From positions 1 to 64,000 of the forward strand of contig WBMZ01008660.1 in NCBI GenBank assembly GCA_013400975.1: a DNA stretch of 64,000 nucleotides, read 5' to 3'. This DNA comes from Atrichornis clamosus (Eukaryota > Chordata > Aves > Passeriformes > Menuridae). Made by a program: the position numbers and the translations under genes. Shown piece by piece: positions 54,101 through 60,958 of the stretch (position 1 is the stretch's first letter; each line of letters starts with the position of its first letter). Under the pieces are notes generated by a model, which searched no databases, was not told the origin of the DNA, and saw only the letters and a list, made by a program, of their open reading frames with translations.

Positions 54101-57100
54101 TTCTTGTAGGAAATAGTCTAGTAAAAGAGTGAAAGCCCAAGTTTCAGGTAAAAAGATGAATTACAAAGTGTGTGTCTGTTTCAGAACATGGCATTTCAAG
54201 CGGAACAGAAGATCAAGTCAGACATCCTGCGAGGTCTGAGCACAGAGCAGTTGTTCCAGTTGCTTTCTGATTCTGATGTAAATGTCCTGATGAAGACTTT
54301 GGGACTGCTCAGGAATCTCCTCTCCACTCGCCCAGTAAGTAGAGCTGCAGACAGACCTGAAAGCTGATCAAACATGCAGCCAATCCAGTGTTTCTGTGCA
54401 AGACAAGTTATTTTTCTGTCACTTGGATTTATTCAAATATCTGTAACCAAATGTACAAATCAGTGTAGGAAAACATTTGAAAGAATTCTCTGCATCCACT
54501 GAAACATTGCAATTATTATCAAACACAGAGCTAGGCATTGACATTTCATGTTCAATTCCATTGCATTTAGCTTTGAGCAACATTATTTTCATAGCAGTTT
54601 CTCTGTGAAACTTGTCCAGAACAACACTGAGAGTTGCACTGTTGATTCAATGTGTGGAGAGTTCAGATCTTAAAGATACCTGTGTTTCTTCTTCCTTCAC
54701 ACCTGAAATATTTCTGTTCTTACCCAGCTATGTACTGGCTTTGTGAATTTGGCTGTGGGACTGTGCACTTCTAAAATGCAGATGAAATAAAATAGTTTGA
54801 AAATGTAAGCTCATGAATTGTTTTGGACAGGGAGAAAGAGAGATTGGTGGAGAAAAAGAAAGGGGTAATCCCCTGTAAAGAACAGAGGGAAAACATGCAA
54901 CAAACATTTGTCAAGCCAACATTTTTGAGGGGGGAAAAAAACCACGAAGCCTCTACTGTGCATTAATAGTGTGTTGTGTTTCTACCATGAAAAGGTCACT
55001 GCAAAAAATCTGATATTTGTACTCCTTCAGTCTCGTTAAGCTTCATAGAAAATTAGCTCTGTCAGCCTGAAAAGATATTTAATAACCAGTCATTCACTGA
55101 ATTCACCTGGAGCTCTTGACAGCACAGTCCCATTGTTACTTTAGGTGTTCTTCAGCTGGAACTACTGCCAACTTCACTGCTTCCTGTGGTAGGTTTTAGA
55201 GCCAGAATCAGCCAAAACTCACTCCAGAATAACTCATCCAGAAGATTTCCAGTGAAATCTCATCATTAGCAATTTTTAAAAGTCCTACAAGAATCCCTGA
55301 AGTCTTAAAGAATTGTAGTGTGCCATATGCTGGTCACCTCTGGTGCCTGTTAGCTGTCACTCCTCAGGTTTGGTATCAGTCAATCAGTTTAATCAGTTTA
55401 ATCTTTTCCTCTCTTATTCTAGTGTAGGTGTTTATAGTCATCAAATGACCTTTGAGCTGTGAGCCTGTGAACTTAGGGCAGTTTTCCCAGACAATAAGCA
55501 ATGCATATGGCTTATTTCTCTGCACCGTCTCAGCCTTTGGGAATGTGGATACTGGACCTGGTCACAGTGTCCTTGCAAGAGTAGCAAATACCAGATAAAA
55601 AACATCAGTTTTCTTACCCCTCTCTGATATTACCCGTTGTCAGAAGAGAAGGGATTGTTTCTGACTGCAGCACCATCCTTAGAGCTTGGCTGTAGCAGGG
55701 TTCAGTCCTCAGAGTGGCCCCCATGCAGCTGGAAAGCAGCGTCTCCTCTGCAGGTGTCAGGGAAAGCACAACCAAGGCCATACCATGCTCTCTCAGACAA
55801 GAGCGGGCTCCACATGAAGAGGAATGTTCCTGAAGTGTTTCTGCTGTGATAAATTCTTGGTTTGGGAGAGCTCACTGGGAGCTGGACTCTGTGCAGTGTG
55901 CTACTCCTCACTTGGAGTGATTCAAGCAGGAATGTCGCCCCTTTGTCTGGGGAGTTGCACTAAATGTATTTCATCCTTGCTTTGGCAGCACATAGACCAT
56001 ATAATGAGCACTCATGGGAAGCAAATCATGCAAGCAGTGACCCTCATTCTGGAAGGGGAGCACAATATAGAAGTCAAAGAGCAGGTACTTTTTTTGTTTT
56101 GTGTTGTCTTGACAGAATAAAATGTGAGAGAGCAAAGAATGCTTACTGTTCACAACATGTCATTTTTGTTTGGGATCGTGATGTGCTGTGAATATTTTAC
56201 TGAGATCTATCAGATGAATAACTTGAGTGCTTACAAGAATGCTTTTCTTTCTAATGGCTTATTGCAAAGTAGTTTGAATTGAATTCAGATTGGTTTTGCA
56301 AATGTAGGTTTGGTGAAGAGGAGGGTGCTGGATGTGAGAGCAGAAGAACTAAACTAAGGCCATGGCATGGCAGGTAGGGAGGACAGCAGGAAGAGAAAGA
56401 GAAGCACTAGCAGGGGAAAGAGCATTCTGATGGAGCCCAGGAAAAAGTGGGGAGGGACCTGACCTGACCTGACAAATTAAAACTTAAGAAAATCAACATG
56501 CAAGAGGAAAGGCAGAGGGAAAGAGGAGGTGGCCAGCAGGGAGTGGCATCCTGGGACCAGTGTACAGGGACAGCTGCTGTGGGGATGCTGAAGCAGCAGT
56601 GATGGGCAGGGTTTGGCTGGTGAACTCCTGTGCCAGACAAGACAGGCAGTTGGAGAACCGTGTTCCCTCCTCATGCAGGGAATGTGGGGTTGAAGGATGG
56701 GGCAGCGAGAAGCTGTGGGAGATGCCAAAGGATTGCTTTGGCTTAGCTTGGACATGGGTAGCAAACAGCATGGAAAACGAGTGTAGGAATACAGCTGGTC
56801 TGAATCTCTGCTCAGGGAAGAACGGGCTGAAGGCAGATGGGCCTTTTTCTGGTGATTTAAGTGCAAAATTAGCAAAAAAAATCCCCAGACTCTTGCTATC
56901 AAGTTTAGTGACACCATGGCTCTGAAACATCTGAGAATTAACCAGTTGTGTCTTTCTAAATAGGTCTTCCTGATAAAGCTCTGGTGACAGGAATGGCCTT
57001 TATTGCTATAGAAAGTTATTTCCCCTGCCAGGCCTCTCAGAATTTCTTTGCAGGAGAACCAGCATACCTGAGAAATACTCTGGGAAAGGGCTGGGGCTGA

Positions 57101-60100
57101 ATGTGGGCTTTGGAGTTTGGGGCTTTTATCCACAGAGCATTTCATTGGTCCCTGGTGCAGCTGGCTCTTATTTCAGGATCCAGTACTACCTGTCTGCACA
57201 CAAGAGACCCTGCTTGTAGCAGGACAGTGCTTGTCTCTGTCACTGCCTGGCTCATCAGGATGTAATTAGCAGCTTGGAAGTAATTAGTCTGTGCAGCTGC
57301 TGACACAGGCACCATCCAAGTGCTGGGCATGCTCCGTGTCCTCCCTGCATGTCCAGAAAAGGGTGATAAGTTCTTCCACAGCTCTTTGGGAAGGACCTCA
57401 TAGAGCATCTCCTGGTGCCTCTGAGAGCCAGGGAAGGGGCTGTGCCACTCAGAGTTGTGTGCAGGGAATGCCAGCATGGGCCAAGGTGCTTCAAGGGCAT
57501 CCTGGGGGATGGCTCCTCTAATTTGCAGGACATAACCAGCTGCATGAGTAGCCTGAGTTACCTCTGCAGGTAACAACTGTGATCAGACTTGTCAAAAACA
57601 AATTATTACTCTGCCACATCAGCAGAAAGGCCTCTGTCTCTCCTTTTCCTGGCCTGATGAACAAGGTGGAAATGACTGGGATTTGTTGTTGTTTTTCCTT
57701 TTCCCCCAGCCATGGCTACAGAACAGGCTGCTTTATATTCCATTTAATCTTTCCTATATGCTGCAGATTTCCATGAGAGACTTAAAATGTTCCTCCCTGC
57801 AATGAATTAATGAGTGCTGCTTTTCATTTTAAAATGGTGATGAGTGGCTTTGGCCAGGGCTGTTCCCCACAGCTGGTAACTCCTTGGCATTGGCCCCAGA
57901 TGTGAGCAAGCTGGAAGCTCCAGATTAAAGATATTAGAACTAATTAAAAGAATTGTTTGTCCTGAGTTCAGAGCTGTCAGGGAAGCTGTATAAATCATGG
58001 GATGTGATCTGGGGCCAGATAACTTCCCAGTTTTTCTCTCTTTCAGACTTTATGTATCCTTGCCAATATAGCAGATGGGACGACAGCAAAAGAACTGATA
58101 ATGACCAATGATGACATCCTGCAGAAAATCAAATACTACATGGTAGGGGGATTTCTCTTCAAGGTTTCATGTTGGTCTTTTGCAGGAATGAAAAGAGGAA
58201 GGTGCTTTAGGATTTTGTTTTGTGACTTACTCATGATCATGCACTTAATTTCCATATAACCAGTGGGGTTTAAGTCCAGTTCTGCATGGCAGAGGTGCAC
58301 TGAGGAACTGATTAAAAGTAAAATCCAGTGGTTATTTCCCAGTAAAATGTTATAGTGACTTCAGCAATACCAAATCTACAGGGAAAACATTTGAGGATAT
58401 TGGAGCAGGCTTATCTTGGAGACGTCAATAGATATGTGGAAGGAAGTGATTGAGCACTACTCAAGTGCCTTAAACTATGGCCCTATCTTTGAGAGAAGTT
58501 GTAGATAAGAATTAGTCCCAGCTTTGCTACCTTATTTATTACAGGATGAATGCCAAGTGTAAGTCTTGAATTTCAGAATTTCTGCTAAACTTGAGTTCTG
58601 TTTTTCTCTATTTAGAGTCATTCAAATGCTAAACTACAGCTTGCTGCCATGTTCTGTATATCTAATCTCATATGGAATGAAGAGGAAGGTAAGAAACCCT
58701 CATTATCAATGCACATACAGGTTACTGTCCTGATCAAGAGGCTTTTGTTGCATAGTAATCAATATTTGCAGTGCACAGTGTAGTGGGATCCAAAGTATAA
58801 TGGGAAACATGATTCTAGGTGTGCTATGGAATACGTGGGAGTGGTCAGGAGACATGGAGAACTGTTCTGGGGGAGGCACAAGGACAGAGTGACAATAAAC
58901 AGGACTTGGAGAGTCACACAGTCAGAGGTTTTCACCTGTAGCATTTCTGTGATGTCTCAAAACATTTGGAGTGGAAGAGAATCCTGGTAAGAGCTTCCAT
59001 GTCTTAAGAGGCTGTGGAAGCTCCTTGTTGGAGAGAACAGGTTCACTGGGAAGAAGAAATGGATTAGAAGAGGATTTGTTGCAAAGAGATTCTCCACAGC
59101 ATGGATGGCTTGAATGGCTTGGGCAGTGAGACTGAAAGCAGCCAAAGGACTTGTGGGTGGAACTGGAAGCAATGGAGAAGGCATTTGCTGAGAAGAGTCA
59201 TGGCCTGGAAGAGGGGGAGGTAATCAGGAGGGAGCTGAGGATGTTGTGGCACAGAATATGAGAGCAGGAGAGGGCAGAAGCCAGGCTCAGAAACACCTCT
59301 AGTTAAATGTTCTCTGCATTCAAATCCTGTGAAATCACAGAGATGAGAATTAACCAGCTGAAGTCAAGCTTCTTACCTTAGGATAAGGATTCTTGCCTGT
59401 GACCTGTTCTTGACTCTGAACGGAGCACAGCCAAAGAGGCTGGACCTCCCTTGGGAAGTGGGCAGAGCTGAGGGAGTGTTCCCATGGCTGTGCTCTGACT
59501 GGAGGTTGCTCTGTACCCCTCCTTTAGCTGGGTTCTGCTCTCACTCCTCTCTCCTGTCCTGCAGCCAGGGGGTTGGAGGCACTGCCAACCTTGGGATCTG
59601 TTGTTGTTGCAGGTTCACAGGAACGCCAGGACAAACTCCGAGACATGGGAATAGTGGACATCCTACATAAGCTGAGCCAGTCCTCAGATCCCAATCTGTG
59701 TGACAAGTGAGTATAAAGATACTGCAGGATCACCACAGTTGTTAATCTCAAATTCTTTTAAACTAAGCTCAACAGTAACTGTGCACATTCCTGTTTGTTA
59801 GTATCCATCTGGCTGCTTCCCAAACACCAGAACAGCCAATGGCAATTTCTGGGTATTTATGTTAACCTTTTGCAATTATCCCACCTGCAGTCAGCAACAG
59901 CCCATATTTATTCCATGAACTAAAGGAGATGATCTGATTTTTGGAAGATGTCACACACAGACAACACAACTCAAAACCGTGCAGTGTTTTTAAAATGCAT
60001 TAAATTTGGGATTCTTGGTTTATGAAAGATGTTCTAGTGTTCTTAGATATCTTTGTAGTAAAGTTAGGGCTTCTCATTTAAAAATCTGTGCCAGAGTATC

Positions 60101-60958
60101 AGCACTGAAGGTGATAATCAGGAACATACTGATATCCCACCCCTGGTGCGCCATCCCCCCTCCATGAGCTAATATGGCTTGAGATCGCAGCAGGAAGCTG
60201 GAAAGAAACAAATAAATAATCTTCCTCTGTGTTGATGCACTGTGTCAGGTCTTGGAAAAGTCTGTCAGGGTCATAGTAGCAGGTTGGGGGGGACAAAGGA
60301 AGAGCAAAGCCTCTCACTTCAGGTGGGAGGGAACTCTGAATTAGCTGACCTGGTGGTGCAACTGCAACCCTAGACTGGTGGGAGGTGTTTTTTTCTTAAC
60401 AAAAATGTTGCACGATGTTAGATTACATAAATTCCAGTATTAGACTGGCTGTTGCTTCTTTTCTCCCTCCCCTCTCACTGTATCTTGGTGGGGCCAGGAA
60501 TCCTGACAGGACTAATGTGCTTCTGAAATGTTCTGCGTTGATACTCCTTGATTTCCCAGCTCAAAGACCTGCTTTTCATGGTACGCCTGAATTACAGAAA
60601 GCAGTTGCTCTTCAGTTACTGCTCTTGAGGGGTTTTGTAAGGTGTGTATAACACATCCCAAGCCCCCATGCTGGGAAGTGCCTCAGTTTGTGCTGGGATT
60701 CAGTGTCATTGGTTGGATCATCTTATTCTTGGATGCTAGGTGGATTCTTTAGCACTTACAGCCCGCACAGAGCATTTCTGCGCCGTGGTCAGAGCCTTGC
60801 AAAGCAAGAGAGCCTCTTCCTGAGCCATTCTGCCTCCCTCCCCTGCTGGCACTGTCAGTCTGTCCACAAAGCTGCTGCTGCTGCAGCCAGACCCTCATAA
60901 TTAATGGGTTGTTCTCTCTTGCAGGGCGAAGACAGCACTCCAGCAGTACCTTGCATGA
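108..60958 (+). CDS. ARMC8: ARMC8, armadillo repeat-containing protein 8 (whole coding span, 22 exons)
   Basis: ARMC8 is the armadillo-repeat subunit of the CTLH E3 ubiquitin ligase, the vertebrate form of the yeast GID complex, where it corresponds to Gid5. From family knowledge, it docks on the GID8/RANBP9 scaffold and recruits the substrate receptor GID4. It has also been linked to alpha-catenin and HRS turnover. The spliced exons total 2022 nt (673 codons plus TGA), as in the human long form. The translation begins MACVLEAP and ends LQQYLA. After a short N-terminal segment it is helical ARM-repeat sequence almost throughout (about 14 repeats in the family), with no signal peptide or membrane segment, fitting a cytosolic and nuclear scaffold. 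All junctions are GT-AG and phases are consistent. The start at 108 is chosen for its Kozak context and family N-terminus. An in-frame ATG at 138 (Met11) could give a slightly shorter form. Confidence 0.97.
153..2045 (+). other. Intron 1 (1.9 kb)
   Basis: The first 500 or so bases are CpG-island sequence. The rest is AT-richer unique-looking DNA ending in a CT-rich tract and TGCAG. A run of 11 A lies near 1287-1297. I recognise no repeat or gene inside it; ORFs of 60-118 codons in the GC-rich part are expected by chance. Confidence 0.85.
2046..2122 (+). CDS. ARMC8: ARMC8 coding exon 2 (residues 16-41)
   Basis: It encodes [18 protein letters not shown] and then QKVLQGV, ending inside the Ile41 codon (AT|A) at a GTAAGT donor. 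The acceptor is TCTCTGCAG. The sequence matches the family N-terminal helix that precedes the first ARM repeat; Leu replaces the Pro I recall at position 31 in human. Confidence 0.97.
2123..15069 (+). other. Intron 2 (12.9 kb)
   Basis: This is the largest intron. I see no coding exon, RNA gene or clear transposon in it, only short low-complexity tracts such as the T/G-rich stretch near 12955-12990. Several open frames of 60-198 codons occur on both strands, including a 198-codon minus-strand frame at 6064-6660, but none resembles a family I know. Regulatory elements are plausible in so long an early intron but cannot be identified here. Confidence 0.8.
15070..15141 (+). CDS. ARMC8: ARMC8 coding exon 3 (residues 41-65)
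   Basis: It completes Ile41 and encodes [20 protein letters not shown] followed by AVP, ending inside Arg65 (AG|G) at a GTATGT donor. The residues appear identical to the human segment leading into the first ARM repeat. The exon is AT-rich: 7 of 23 complete codons end in G or C. Confidence 0.97.
15142..25661 (+). other. Intron 3 (10.5 kb)
   Basis: It is mostly AT-rich unique-looking sequence with one clear CR1 LINE fragment at about 24070-24494. Short imperfect duplications occur, for example GGATATCATTCC twice near 22793-22817 and GAGTATGCAT twice near 20033-20052. An open frame continuous with exon 4 extends back to 25498, but the acceptor at 25660-25661 and family homology place the exon start at 25662. 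Confidence 0.8.
24070..24494 (+). mobile_element. CR1 LINE 3' fragment, + orientation
   Basis: This block has the signature of an avian CR1 3' end: a passage like GAGGGAACGGCCTCAAGCTG, then GGTTGGATATCAGGGAAAATT, and finally TTCCAACCTGAATGATTCTG, followed by TGATT. It is 5'-truncated, as nearly all CR1 copies are, and contains no intact reverse transcriptase. It is GC-rich against an AT-rich intron. Long ORFs across it on both strands (175 codons minus, 129 codons plus) are by-products of the repeat, not genes. The left edge is approximate. Confidence 0.9.
25662..25804 (+). CDS. ARMC8: ARMC8 coding exon 4 (residues 65-113)
   Basis: It completes Arg65 and encodes [20 protein letters not shown] followed by [20 protein letters not shown] and IIPALLQ, ending inside Gly113 at a GTACTT donor. 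It carries the first ARM repeat and part of the second. I see one substitution relative to human as recalled (Arg for Lys in TELRTE). Confidence 0.97.
25805..25904 (+). other. Intron 4 (100 nt)
   Basis: A very short intron with donor GTACTT and acceptor TTGTAG. Reading through it from exon 4 gives an in-frame TGA after four codons (25816-25818), so retention would truncate the protein near residue 116. Confidence 0.92.
25905..26002 (+). CDS. ARMC8: ARMC8 coding exon 5 (residues 113-145)
   Basis: It completes Gly113 and encodes [20 protein letters not shown] followed by [12 protein letters not shown], ending in phase 0 at GTAAGT. It covers the second half of an ARM repeat. Ile134 and Asp141 stand where I recall Thr and Glu in human. 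Confidence 0.97.
27047..27200. repeat. Diverged ancient amniote interspersed repeat, probably CR1-like
   Basis: The stretch beginning GAATTTCATCTGCTGGCTGG and continuing through GCAGCTCTTCACAG, ATCATCAGCC, TTTGTC and CACTGTTCACTGCCTTTTCT to TTGTTCAGCA follows, with many differences, a repeat found widely in turtles, crocodilians and birds. In that repeat the equivalent words are AATTTCATCTGC, CAGTTTTGTGAG, ATCATCTGCAAA, CACTGTTTACC and ATGTTGAACAGCA. I recall it only as an old LINE-derived family, so the name and orientation are left open. Confidence 0.5.
32178..32335 (+). mobile_element. CR1 LINE 3' terminal fragment, + orientation
   Basis: The sequence passes through GGCAGCCCAGAGAGGGTGTG, GGAGTCTCCTCACTGGAGAT, TGACCCTGCTGGAGCAGGGA and CCCTTCCAACCTGCTCC before a GGGATTCTGGGATTT tail. 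This is the classic layout of the last 160 or so bases of a CR1 element. It is strongly 5'-truncated and non-coding. Confidence 0.88.
33312..33403 (-). mobile_element. CR1 LINE 3' terminal fragment, - orientation
   Basis: CACAGAATCATGGAATGGTT, CAGGTTGCAAGCGACATTAA and GGTCATCTCATTCCAACCCC are the reverse-complement 3' end of a CR1 family, read from its tail inward. Only about 90 bases are recognisable. The 13-base word AACTTACCACAGA occurs just before it (33262-33274) and again at its edge (33306-33318). Confidence 0.85.
33874..33966 (+). CDS. ARMC8: ARMC8 coding exon 6 (residues 146-176)
   Basis: It encodes [20 protein letters not shown] followed by [11 protein letters not shown] in phase 0 on both sides, between CTTGCAG and GTAAGA. 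It is one ARM repeat. Ser replaces the Pro I recall in VIPHL. Confidence 0.97.
33967..38630 (+). other. Intron 6 (4.7 kb)
   Basis: AT-rich, unique-looking sequence. I find no transposon, RNA gene or additional exon in it. Open frames up to 129 codons (minus strand, 36686-37075) have no recognisable similarity. Confidence 0.8.
38631..38711 (+). CDS. ARMC8: ARMC8 coding exon 7 (residues 177-203)
   Basis: It encodes [20 protein letters not shown] followed by LVSTSYK, 81 nt and in phase 0 on both sides, with acceptor TTTGAAG and donor GTAAGA. The acceptor's polypyrimidine tract is short but homology fixes the boundary. The exon is symmetric, so skipping it would keep the frame. Confidence 0.96.
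38712..39597 (+). other. Intron 7 (886 nt)
   Basis: AT-rich intron without recognisable features. The reading frame of exon 8 happens to stay open back to 39457, but the TACACAG acceptor and homology set the exon start. Confidence 0.85.
39598..39673 (+). CDS. ARMC8: ARMC8 coding exon 8 (residues 204-229)
   Basis: It encodes [20 protein letters not shown] followed by MTLVN and the first base of Val229, ending at GTGAGT. The segment appears identical to human and contains the central helices of an ARM repeat. Confidence 0.97.
39674..39762 (+). other. Intron 8 (89 nt)
   Basis: The shortest intron of the gene, with donor GTGAGT and acceptor TTGCAG. It includes a short GCT/CTG run at about 39684-39697. 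Retention would add a short tail and end at an in-frame TGA at 39727-39729, truncating the protein soon after residue 228. Confidence 0.92.
39763..39853 (+). CDS. ARMC8: ARMC8 coding exon 9 (residues 229-259)
   Basis: It completes Val229 and encodes [20 protein letters not shown] followed by IEMQLTSAK, ending inside Cys259 (TG|C) at GTAATT. Ser230 replaces the Leu I recall in human. The donor is weaker than most in the gene. Confidence 0.96.
39854..43217 (+). other. Intron 9 (3.4 kb)
   Basis: Mostly unique sequence with a small (TG)8 microsatellite at 40813-40828. A 212-codon plus-strand frame (42460-43098) lies just before exon 10; its translation is Cys- and Leu-rich and resembles no family I know. 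No transposon is recognised with confidence. Confidence 0.8.
40813..40828 (+). repeat. (TG)8 microsatellite
   Basis: Eight uninterrupted TG units within intron 9, followed by a run of G. This is a short dinucleotide repeat that may vary in length between individuals. Confidence 0.9.
43218..43278 (+). CDS. ARMC8: ARMC8 coding exon 10 (residues 259-279)
   Basis: It completes Cys259 and encodes [20 protein letters not shown], ending in phase 0 at GTGAGC. At 61 nt it is among the smallest exons. Ser262 and Pro274 stand where I recall Tyr and Asn in human. Confidence 0.96.
43279..45842 (+). other. Intron 10 (2.6 kb)
   Basis: It contains a two-copy 21-base tandem duplication at 43751-43792 in a locally GC-rich patch. 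The rest is unique-looking AT-rich sequence. No gene or identified transposon. Confidence 0.82.
43751..43792 (+). repeat. Tandem duplication, two copies of a 21-base unit
   Basis: The unit GACACTGCCCCTGTTGAGCTG is followed directly by a copy differing at two positions (C for G at the start and G for T in the middle). Because the unit is a multiple of three, it keeps frames open across it. Nothing suggests a function. Confidence 0.85.
45843..46043 (+). CDS. ARMC8: ARMC8 coding exon 11 (residues 280-346)
   Basis: The largest coding exon (67 codons), phase 0 on both sides, with donor GTACGT. It encodes [20 protein letters not shown] followed by [20 protein letters not shown] and the segment ending SAITDIKR. 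It spans more than one ARM repeat. Codon use is strongly GC-ended (54 of 67 third positions are G or C), unlike exon 3 or exons 19-20. Small changes from human as recalled: KDR for KER, ETD for EPD, IVM for IAM. Confidence 0.97.
47169..47265 (-). mobile_element. Degraded CR1 LINE 3' fragment, - orientation
   Basis: TCACAGAATTATTTCCACTG, followed by GAACATCAGGAGATCTGAGA and GTCCAA, keeps the spacing of a reverse-complement CR1 3' end (CACAGAATCATT, then AAAGACC, AGATCATC and GAGTCCAA in typical copies) but with many substitutions. It is much more diverged than its neighbour and presumably older. Confidence 0.55.
47290..47600 (-). mobile_element. CR1 LINE 3' fragment, - orientation
   Basis: Reading from the element's tail inward, the sequence runs AGAATCATAAAATCACAGAA, GCTGGAAGGGACCCACAGGG, ATCATCCAGTCC, GAGCCTGTTCAGTGCCCAGC, GGGGAAGAACCTTTTCCTGA and TATCCAGCTTTAACCTCCCC. 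These are hallmark words of avian CR1. The copy is 5'-truncated. A 104-codon minus-strand frame across it is repeat-derived. The wording is like CR1 copies common in songbirds. Confidence 0.92.
48082..48177 (+). CDS. ARMC8: ARMC8 coding exon 12 (residues 347-378)
   Basis: It encodes [20 protein letters not shown] followed by [12 protein letters not shown] in phase 0, between TTCACAG and GTGAGC. The protein sequence appears identical to human, yet 28 of 32 codons end in G or C, the highest GC3 of the exons I counted. Confidence 0.97.
48178..49528 (+). other. Intron 12 (1.35 kb)
   Basis: AT-rich intron, with GC-richer sequence only in the first 70 or so bases. I see no repeat family or gene. 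Confidence 0.85.
49529..49611 (+). CDS. ARMC8: ARMC8 coding exon 13 (residues 379-406)
   Basis: It encodes [20 protein letters not shown] followed by KVRLAAV and the first two bases of Arg406, ending at GTGAGC. The acceptor is TGCCCCAG. Asn and Ala replace the Thr and Ser I recall in human VTGLSES. Confidence 0.97.
49898..49979 (+). CDS. ARMC8: ARMC8 coding exon 14 (residues 406-433)
   Basis: It completes Arg406 and encodes [20 protein letters not shown] followed by VWKPLMK, ending in phase 0 at GTAAGT. The acceptor is CATTGCAG after a CT-rich tract. The protein segment appears identical to human. The intron between exons 13 and 14 (49612-49897) is only 286 nt and holds nothing recognisable. 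Confidence 0.97.
49980..51689 (+). other. Intron 14 (1.7 kb)
   Basis: Unique-looking sequence ending in a CT-rich tract and ACTGCAG. Open frames up to 104 codons on the minus strand show no family resemblance. Confidence 0.85.
51690..51776 (+). CDS. ARMC8: ARMC8 coding exon 15 (residues 434-462)
   Basis: It encodes [20 protein letters not shown] followed by LLEFSPSKE, 29 codons in phase 0. The donor GTGGGT is non-optimal. Asn440 and Thr449 replace the Asp and Met I recall in human. Confidence 0.97.
51777..53620 (+). other. Intron 15 (1.8 kb)
   Basis: AT-rich sequence without recognised repeats. It ends with a long polypyrimidine tract (CCCCCCCTCTTTCTTGCAG), a strong acceptor. Confidence 0.85.
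53621..53713 (+). CDS. ARMC8: ARMC8 coding exon 16 (residues 463-493)
   Basis: It encodes [20 protein letters not shown] followed by [11 protein letters not shown], phase 0 on both sides, donor GTGAGT. It forms one ARM repeat. Differences from human as recalled are conservative (Ile for Val, Ser for Gly, Leu for Pro). Confidence 0.97.
53714..54184 (+). other. Intron 16 (471 nt)
   Basis: Short AT-rich intron with nothing recognisable, ending in TCTGTTTCAG. Confidence 0.88.
54185..54334 (+). CDS. ARMC8: ARMC8 coding exon 17 (residues 494-543)
   Basis: Fifty codons in phase 0, donor GTAAGT. It encodes [20 protein letters not shown] followed by [20 protein letters not shown] and [10 protein letters not shown]. 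It covers an ARM repeat in the C-terminal half, the part absent from short isoforms described in mammals. Confidence 0.97.
54335..55988 (+). other. Intron 17 (1.65 kb)
   Basis: Unique-looking sequence with a small tandem duplication of ATCAGTTTA near 55380-55400. No gene or transposon recognised. Confidence 0.85.
55989..56084 (+). CDS. ARMC8: ARMC8 coding exon 18 (residues 544-575)
   Basis: It encodes [20 protein letters not shown] followed by [12 protein letters not shown], 32 codons in phase 0, acceptor TTTGGCAG and donor GTACTT. His replaces the Lys I recall in human HIDKIMS. Confidence 0.97.
56085..58046 (+). other. Intron 18 (2.0 kb)
   Basis: It starts AT-rich, then has a purine-rich stretch from about 56300 to 56720 and a GC-richer patch to about 57570. 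Two minus-strand open frames lie end to end here (144 codons at 57142-57576 and 222 codons at 56477-57145). I recognise neither product, and the purine bias of the plus strand helps explain the absence of stops. Confidence 0.8.
56457..56471 (+). repeat. (ACCTG)3 pentanucleotide repeat
   Basis: Three perfect ACCTG units in intron 18, followed by AC. It is a minimal tandem repeat with no evident function. Confidence 0.85.
58047..58142 (+). CDS. ARMC8: ARMC8 coding exon 19 (residues 576-607)
   Basis: It encodes [20 protein letters not shown] followed by [12 protein letters not shown], 32 codons in phase 0. The acceptor is TCTTTCAG and the donor GTAGGG is weak beyond +3. One difference from human as recalled (Glu for Asp in AKELIM). 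Fifteen of 32 codons end in G or C. Confidence 0.97.
58143..58615 (+). other. Intron 19 (473 nt)
   Basis: Short AT-rich intron, with nothing recognisable apart from a T-rich tract before the TTTAG acceptor. Confidence 0.87.
58616..58688 (+). CDS. ARMC8: ARMC8 coding exon 20 (residues 608-632)
   Basis: It encodes [20 protein letters not shown] followed by NEEE and the first base of Gly632, ending at GTAAGA. Where I recall GHSHVK in human this copy reads SHSNAK, the most changed short stretch in the C-terminal half. Only 7 of 24 complete codons end in G or C. Confidence 0.96.
58689..59612 (+). other. Intron 20 (924 nt)
   Basis: Purine-rich on the plus strand over much of its length. I recognise no repeat family or gene in it. 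Confidence 0.86.
59613..59706 (+). CDS. ARMC8: ARMC8 coding exon 21 (residues 632-663)
   Basis: It completes Gly632 and encodes [20 protein letters not shown] followed by [10 protein letters not shown], ending inside Lys663 (AA|G) at GTGAGT. It contains the last ARM repeat. SSDPN replaces the SPDSN I recall in human. Confidence 0.97.
59707..60924 (+). other. Intron 21 (1.2 kb)
   Basis: Unique-looking sequence with a short GCT/CTG run at 60871-60883, not far before the TTGCAG acceptor. No gene or transposon recognised. Confidence 0.85.
60925..60958 (+). CDS. ARMC8: ARMC8 coding exon 22 (residues 663-673 and stop)
   Basis: It completes Lys663 and encodes [10 protein letters not shown], then TGA at 60956-60958. 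Acceptor CTCTTGCAG. Thr replaces the Met I recall in human AKMALQQ. The C-terminus is at the same position as in the human long form. Confidence 0.96.

Noticed and set aside
57142..57145. ATGA stop-start overlap suggesting translational coupling
   Set aside because: Such coupling is a bacterial or viral feature. Here it lies in a vertebrate intron between two unrecognised frames and can easily be chance.
58614..58617. Tandem AGAG at the exon 20 acceptor as alternative splice sites
   Set aside because: Using the second AG would shift the frame by two bases and destroy the conserved exon 20-22 reading frame.
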